In this document: positions 61,371 to 64,000 of the stretch, piece by piece
Layout: every line of letters begins with the position of its first letter
Position numbering within the stretch: the first letter of the stretch is position 1
Source of the DNA: Gardnerella leopoldii
GTDB taxonomy: Bacteria > Actinomycetota > Actinomycetes > Actinomycetales > Bifidobacteriaceae
Direction of reading: 5' to 3'
DNA length: 64,000 nucleotides
NCBI RefSeq assembly: GCF_003293675.1
Contig: NZ_CP029984.1
Location: 62,001 to 126,000, forward strand
The notes under the pieces: generated by a model
The model's input: the letters and a program-made list of their open reading frames with translations, nothing else
The model's database searches: none
What the model was told of the DNA's origin: nothing
Translations under genes and position numbers: made by a program

Positions 61371-62159
61371 ATGACTGATGACACGCAAATTAGCGATACT
61401 CATATCGTTTCAGTAGCGGGTCATGGTATAGATCCTTCACCGGTTCCACCAGAGCCGGAAGGAGATTTACCTTCCGGCTCTCGCATGTTTAAGCGCAAAA
61501 ATAGAAAAGGTAAGCATTTTGCACATTCTAAGCGTGCTAAAAATGACCGCCTAACTTTGCGCGATGCTATAACATGGTTCGGTATTCCAGTATTAGTAGT
61601 GATACTTATTCGTGTGTTCCTATTTGGAGCTTACACAATTCCTTCTGGCTCTATGCTAGATACTATTCATATTGGCGATTATGTTATTACAACTAAGCTA
61701 ACTCCGCGCTTATTCCCATTAAAACGTGGAGATATTGTTGTTTTTGAGGATCCTGCACATTGGTTGAGTGGTGAAAATTCTTCCGGTGCTGTTGGCAAGG
61801 ATTTAATTAAGCGTCTTATTGGTTTGCCTGGAGATACTGTTGAATGTAAAGGCGCTGGGCAGCCTATTGTTGTGAACGGTGTTCCAATACGAGAATCTTC
61901 CTATATTCGTCCTGGTGTTGACCCGAGTGCTTTTCCGTTTAAAGTAAAAGTCAAAGCCGGTCACGTGTTTGTTTTGGGTGATAATCGTTCTAATTCTGCA
62001 GATTCACGATACCATCGCAATGATGGCGATGACGGTTTAGTTCCTATTTCCAAAATCGAGGGCGTTGCTGTGTTTAGATCGTGGCCGCTTGATCGAATTG
62101 GTCTTTTAGACGAACATCATGATGATTTTAACAATGTGCCTGATCGTCCTGCAAAATAA
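61371..62159 (+). CDS. lepB: Signal peptidase I
   Basis: Membrane serine protease that removes signal peptides. It is 262 residues. A basic cytoplasmic N-terminus (about 1-65) and one membrane segment (FGIPVLVVILIRVFLFGAY) precede the catalytic serine in PSGSMLDTI and the lysine in KRLIGLPGDTVE. GDNRSNSADSR is the third conserved box. It is the usual neighbour of rplS and rnhB and would process the surface proteins here. Confidence 0.95.
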   Translation: MTDDTQISDTHIVSVAGHGIDPSPVPPEPEGDLPSGSRMFKRKNRKGKHFAHSKRAKNDRLTLRDAITWFGIPVLVVILIRVFLFGAYTIPSGSMLDTIHIGDYVITTKLTPRLFPLKRGDIVVFEDPAHWLSGENSSGAVGKDLIKRLIGLPGDTVECKGAGQPIVVNGVPIRESSYIRPGVDPSAFPFKVKVKAGHVFVLGDNRSNSADSRYHRNDGDDGLVPISKIEGVAVFRSWPLDRIGLLDEHHDDFNNVPDRPAK

Positions 62160-62224
62160 AAGTATTAGCGCAATGAGTATTAACGAAATTGTATTAGCGC
62201 GACTTATATCAACTGATTTCAATT

Positions 62225-62968
62225 ATGCCAAATAAATCATCCAATATACCGCTTGTTCCATCATTTAAATATGAGCAAGATCTGCTTTGCGAAGGCTATG
62301 ATTGGGTTATTGGTCTTGATGAAGTAGGAAGAGGCTCTCTTGCAGGTCCTGTGATGGTAGGAGCTGTAGTTATTGGAATTAAACAAGTAAAAGAAAACTA
62401 TATGCCTGAAGGCTTAGCTGATTCTAAATTGCTGAGCGAAAAGCGTCGAGAAGAGCTTTATGAACCGTTGCAAAAATGGTGTACAACTTGGGCAGTCGGA
62501 TCTTGCACTAACACAGAAATTGATGAGTGGGGCATTAGCTATGCGCTTGGTGTCGCTGCATTAAAAGCAATTTCTAAAGTTGAAGAAGATATTAAAAAGC
62601 TAAGTTTTAGCGTAAATGCGAATACGCGTGCGAATACGCGTGCGAATTCAAACTTTCGTATTGCCGCAATATTGGATGGACCTTGCGATTATATTGACAA
62701 AGTCGCAAATACTTTTGACGCTCCTTACGTTCCTGAGCCTGTAAAAGTTCATACTTTAGTAAAAGCAGACAGGCAGTGTGCGAGCGTAGCTGCAGCTGCA
62801 GTTTTGGCAAAAGTTACTAGAGATAATCTTATGGTATCTCTTGCTAAAAATCCGCAATATGAAGCCTACGATTGGGCAAGTAATAAGGGTTACGGTTCTT
62901 TAGCTCATCGCAATGCCATTAAAAAAGTAGGACCTAGCGATTTGCATAGATTGTCTTGGCATTTATAA
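62225..62968 (+). CDS. rnhB: Ribonuclease HII
   Basis: Cleaves RNA in RNA-DNA hybrids and at single ribonucleotides. It is 247 residues. VIGLDEVGRGSLAGPVMVGAVVI contains the catalytic DEG-type motif (as DEVGRG), with ILDG later and KVTRDNLM near the end. A short ANTRANTRANS insertion (62617-62648), from a 12-bp tandem repeat, is inserted before the ILDG strand. Follows lepB at 65 bases and precedes the LacI gene. Confidence 0.95.
   Translation: MPNKSSNIPLVPSFKYEQDLLCEGYDWVIGLDEVGRGSLAGPVMVGAVVIGIKQVKENYMPEGLADSKLLSEKRREELYEPLQKWCTTWAVGSCTNTEIDEWGISYALGVAALKAISKVEEDIKKLSFSVNANTRANTRANSNFRIAAILDGPCDYIDKVANTFDAPYVPEPVKVHTLVKADRQCASVAAAAVLAKVTRDNLMVSLAKNPQYEAYDWASNKGYGSLAHRNAIKKVGPSDLHRLSWHL
62617..62648 (+). 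repeat. 12-bp tandem repeat in rnhB
   Basis: Two and a half copies of GCGAATACGCGT, in frame, giving ANTR / ANTR / ANS. Confidence 0.85.
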
Positions 62969-62980
62969 GCGAGGGTGCAT

Positions 62981-64000
62981 ATGGCAAAAAATGAAGCAAA
63001 ACGCGTGTCAATGATCGATGTTGCGCACGCTGCTGGTGTAAGTCATCAAACTGTTTCTCGCGTTATTAATAATTCTCCTGATGTTTCTGCTAGCACGCGA
63101 ATTAAAGTTCTGCGAGTTATTGAGCAGCTTGGGTATTATCCGAGTAATTCAGCACGCGCATTAGCAACTAAGAAATCGCGTACTTTAGGGCTTATCGTTG
63201 GTGCAGAAAATAGAACATCTCGAAACATTATTGCTCCTATAGAAGCGCAAGCAAAATCTCGTGGTCTTTTTCTTTCTATTAGCATGGTCAACGAAACATT
63301 ATGTGAACAAAGTGATATTCAAGATTTATGCGAGAGTTTTGAAGAGCAAAATGTCGACGGATTAATAATTGACGCTCCAACAGATGCAATATTTACGTCA
63401 CTGTGTCGTACGCGTATTCTTAAGCCGTGCGTATGCGTTACTGCTACTCATGGTGCAATAAGCGCGCATGAAGGCATGAATATGTTGCGTTCTCATAGCA
63501 ACGTTGAGTATTCAATGATTGGTATTAATCAATCTCGCGCAATGAACGATATTGTGTCACTTATTGCGCATTATGGACATCGAAATGCCATTTATATAGC
63601 AGGTCCTTCGCAATGGAGAGGTGCTGCAACGCGACTCATTGCATGGCGTTCACTTTCAACTGCTCAAGGTATTCATTCGCATATTGTGCAATGTACTTCG
63701 TGGAAGTCTTCTGAAAGTTACGCGCGAATGAATCATATGATTGAGAAATTTGGCATAGATGGCATTGCATTGCCGACTGTTATTGTTGCTTCAAGCGATG
63801 AGCAGGCAGTAGGAGTTGTGCGTTCCTTGTATGAGCACGGTTTGAAAATTCCAAGTGATATTAGTGTTGTTGGTTTCGGCGATATTCCGGCAATAAGTGA
63901 TTTTTTCCCACCTCTTACAACTGTGAGTCTCGATATGCAGCAATTAGGGTCGTTGGCAGTGCGTGAAGCTTTGAGATTAATGAATCATGGGCCTGAGCCA
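62981..64000 (+). CDS. LacI-family transcriptional regulator (3' end outside window)
   Basis: The first 340 codons are present. The N-terminal helix-turn-helix, RVSMIDVAHAAGVSHQTVSRVINN, and hinge helix NSARALATKKS are followed by a periplasmic-binding-type sensor domain (LGLIVGAENRTSRN, AIYIAGPSQWRGAATRL, DISVVGFGDIPAI). It is likely a sugar-responsive repressor, ligand unknown. GAGGGTG precedes the ATG. Typical family members have about 330-350 residues, so little is missing. Confidence 0.93.
   Translation, partial: MAKNEAKRVSMIDVAHAAGVSHQTVSRVINNSPDVSASTRIKVLRVIEQLGYYPSNSARALATKKSRTLGLIVGAENRTSRNIIAPIEAQAKSRGLFLSISMVNETLCEQSDIQDLCESFEEQNVDGLIIDAPTDAIFTSLCRTRILKPCVCVTATHGAISAHEGMNMLRSHSNVEYSMIGINQSRAMNDIVSLIAHYGHRNAIYIAGPSQWRGAATRLIAWRSLSTAQGIHSHIVQCTSWKSSESYARMNHMIEKFGIDGIALPTVIVASSDEQAVGVVRSLYEHGLKIPSDISVVGFGDIPAISDFFPPLTTVSLDMQQLGSLAVREALRLMNHGPEP

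Overview
The window reads as a chromosomal segment of an AT-rich member of the Bifidobacteriaceae, most likely Gardnerella. This is inferred from three things: actinobacterial gene neighbourhoods (coaD / SepIVA-like / DUF177 / rpmF, DUF3039, trmD-rimM-KH-rpsP-ffh), a mevalonate rather than MEP isoprenoid pathway, and AT-rich codon use. No insertion sequence, prophage, rRNA operon or CRISPR array was seen. Most of the DNA is housekeeping. The unusual content is in the intergenic regions and in repeat-derived insertions inside conserved enzymes.

Layout. 1-5.1 kb (minus strand): rpiA (cut by the window edge), an RNase HI with a long tail, phosphoglucomutase and a diacylglycerol-kinase-fold lipid kinase. 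5.5-14.8 kb (plus): L,D-transpeptidase, App1-type phosphatase, oligopeptidase B, a Crp/Fnr regulator and a class A penicillin-binding protein. pyrD (minus) and a DeoR regulator follow. 17.6-20.7 kb: an LAKTG-anchored surface protein and an AbiEi/nuclease-like accessory gene. 21-23 kb: the rpsF-ssb-rpsR-rplI operon. 23.4-28.2 kb: mevalonate kinase, diphosphomevalonate decarboxylase and a fused phosphomevalonate kinase/type 2 IPP isomerase, which together convert mevalonate to IPP and DMAPP. Then rpmB, recG, a nucleoside-salvage cluster (HTH-PfkB kinase, nucleoside hydrolase, MFS transporter) and rsmD. 35.8-42.8 kb (minus): trmD, rimM, khpA, rpsP, an EEP-family protein, ffh and cysS. 43-52.4 kb: pncB, DUF3039, coaD, SepIVA-like, DUF177, rpmF, rnc (minus), an ABC-F ATPase, rph and rdgB. 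Then tRNA-Leu and tRNA-Thr (minus), pgi, a second LAKTG surface protein, an M-box-like riboswitch, a two-gene ABC transporter, rplS, lepB, rnhB and a LacI regulator cut by the edge.

Main observations. (1) Six intergenic regions carry arrays of a dyad, CTTTAC-N6-GTAAAG, repeated at exactly 52 bp (about five helical turns): 20 units, with all 14 within-array intervals equal to 52. (2) The second surface protein has a run of 10 G between its candidate -35 and -10 boxes, the architecture of a phase-variable promoter. Its paralogue 37 kb away shares the leader, signal peptide and C-terminus but differs in the middle. (3) A consensus promoter drives an M-box-like leader, followed by a 48-codon ORF with a strong Shine-Dalgarno sequence and then an ABC transporter of unknown substrate. 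(4) Many housekeeping enzymes (RecG, TrmD, RNase HII, phosphomevalonate kinase, oligopeptidase B, ABC-F, EEP protein) carry in-frame short tandem repeat insertions. (5) A GC-rich 62-bp structured element occurs twice, with a third fragment inside a gene. (6) Several genes have a -10 box 7-8 nt before ATG, suggesting leaderless mRNAs.
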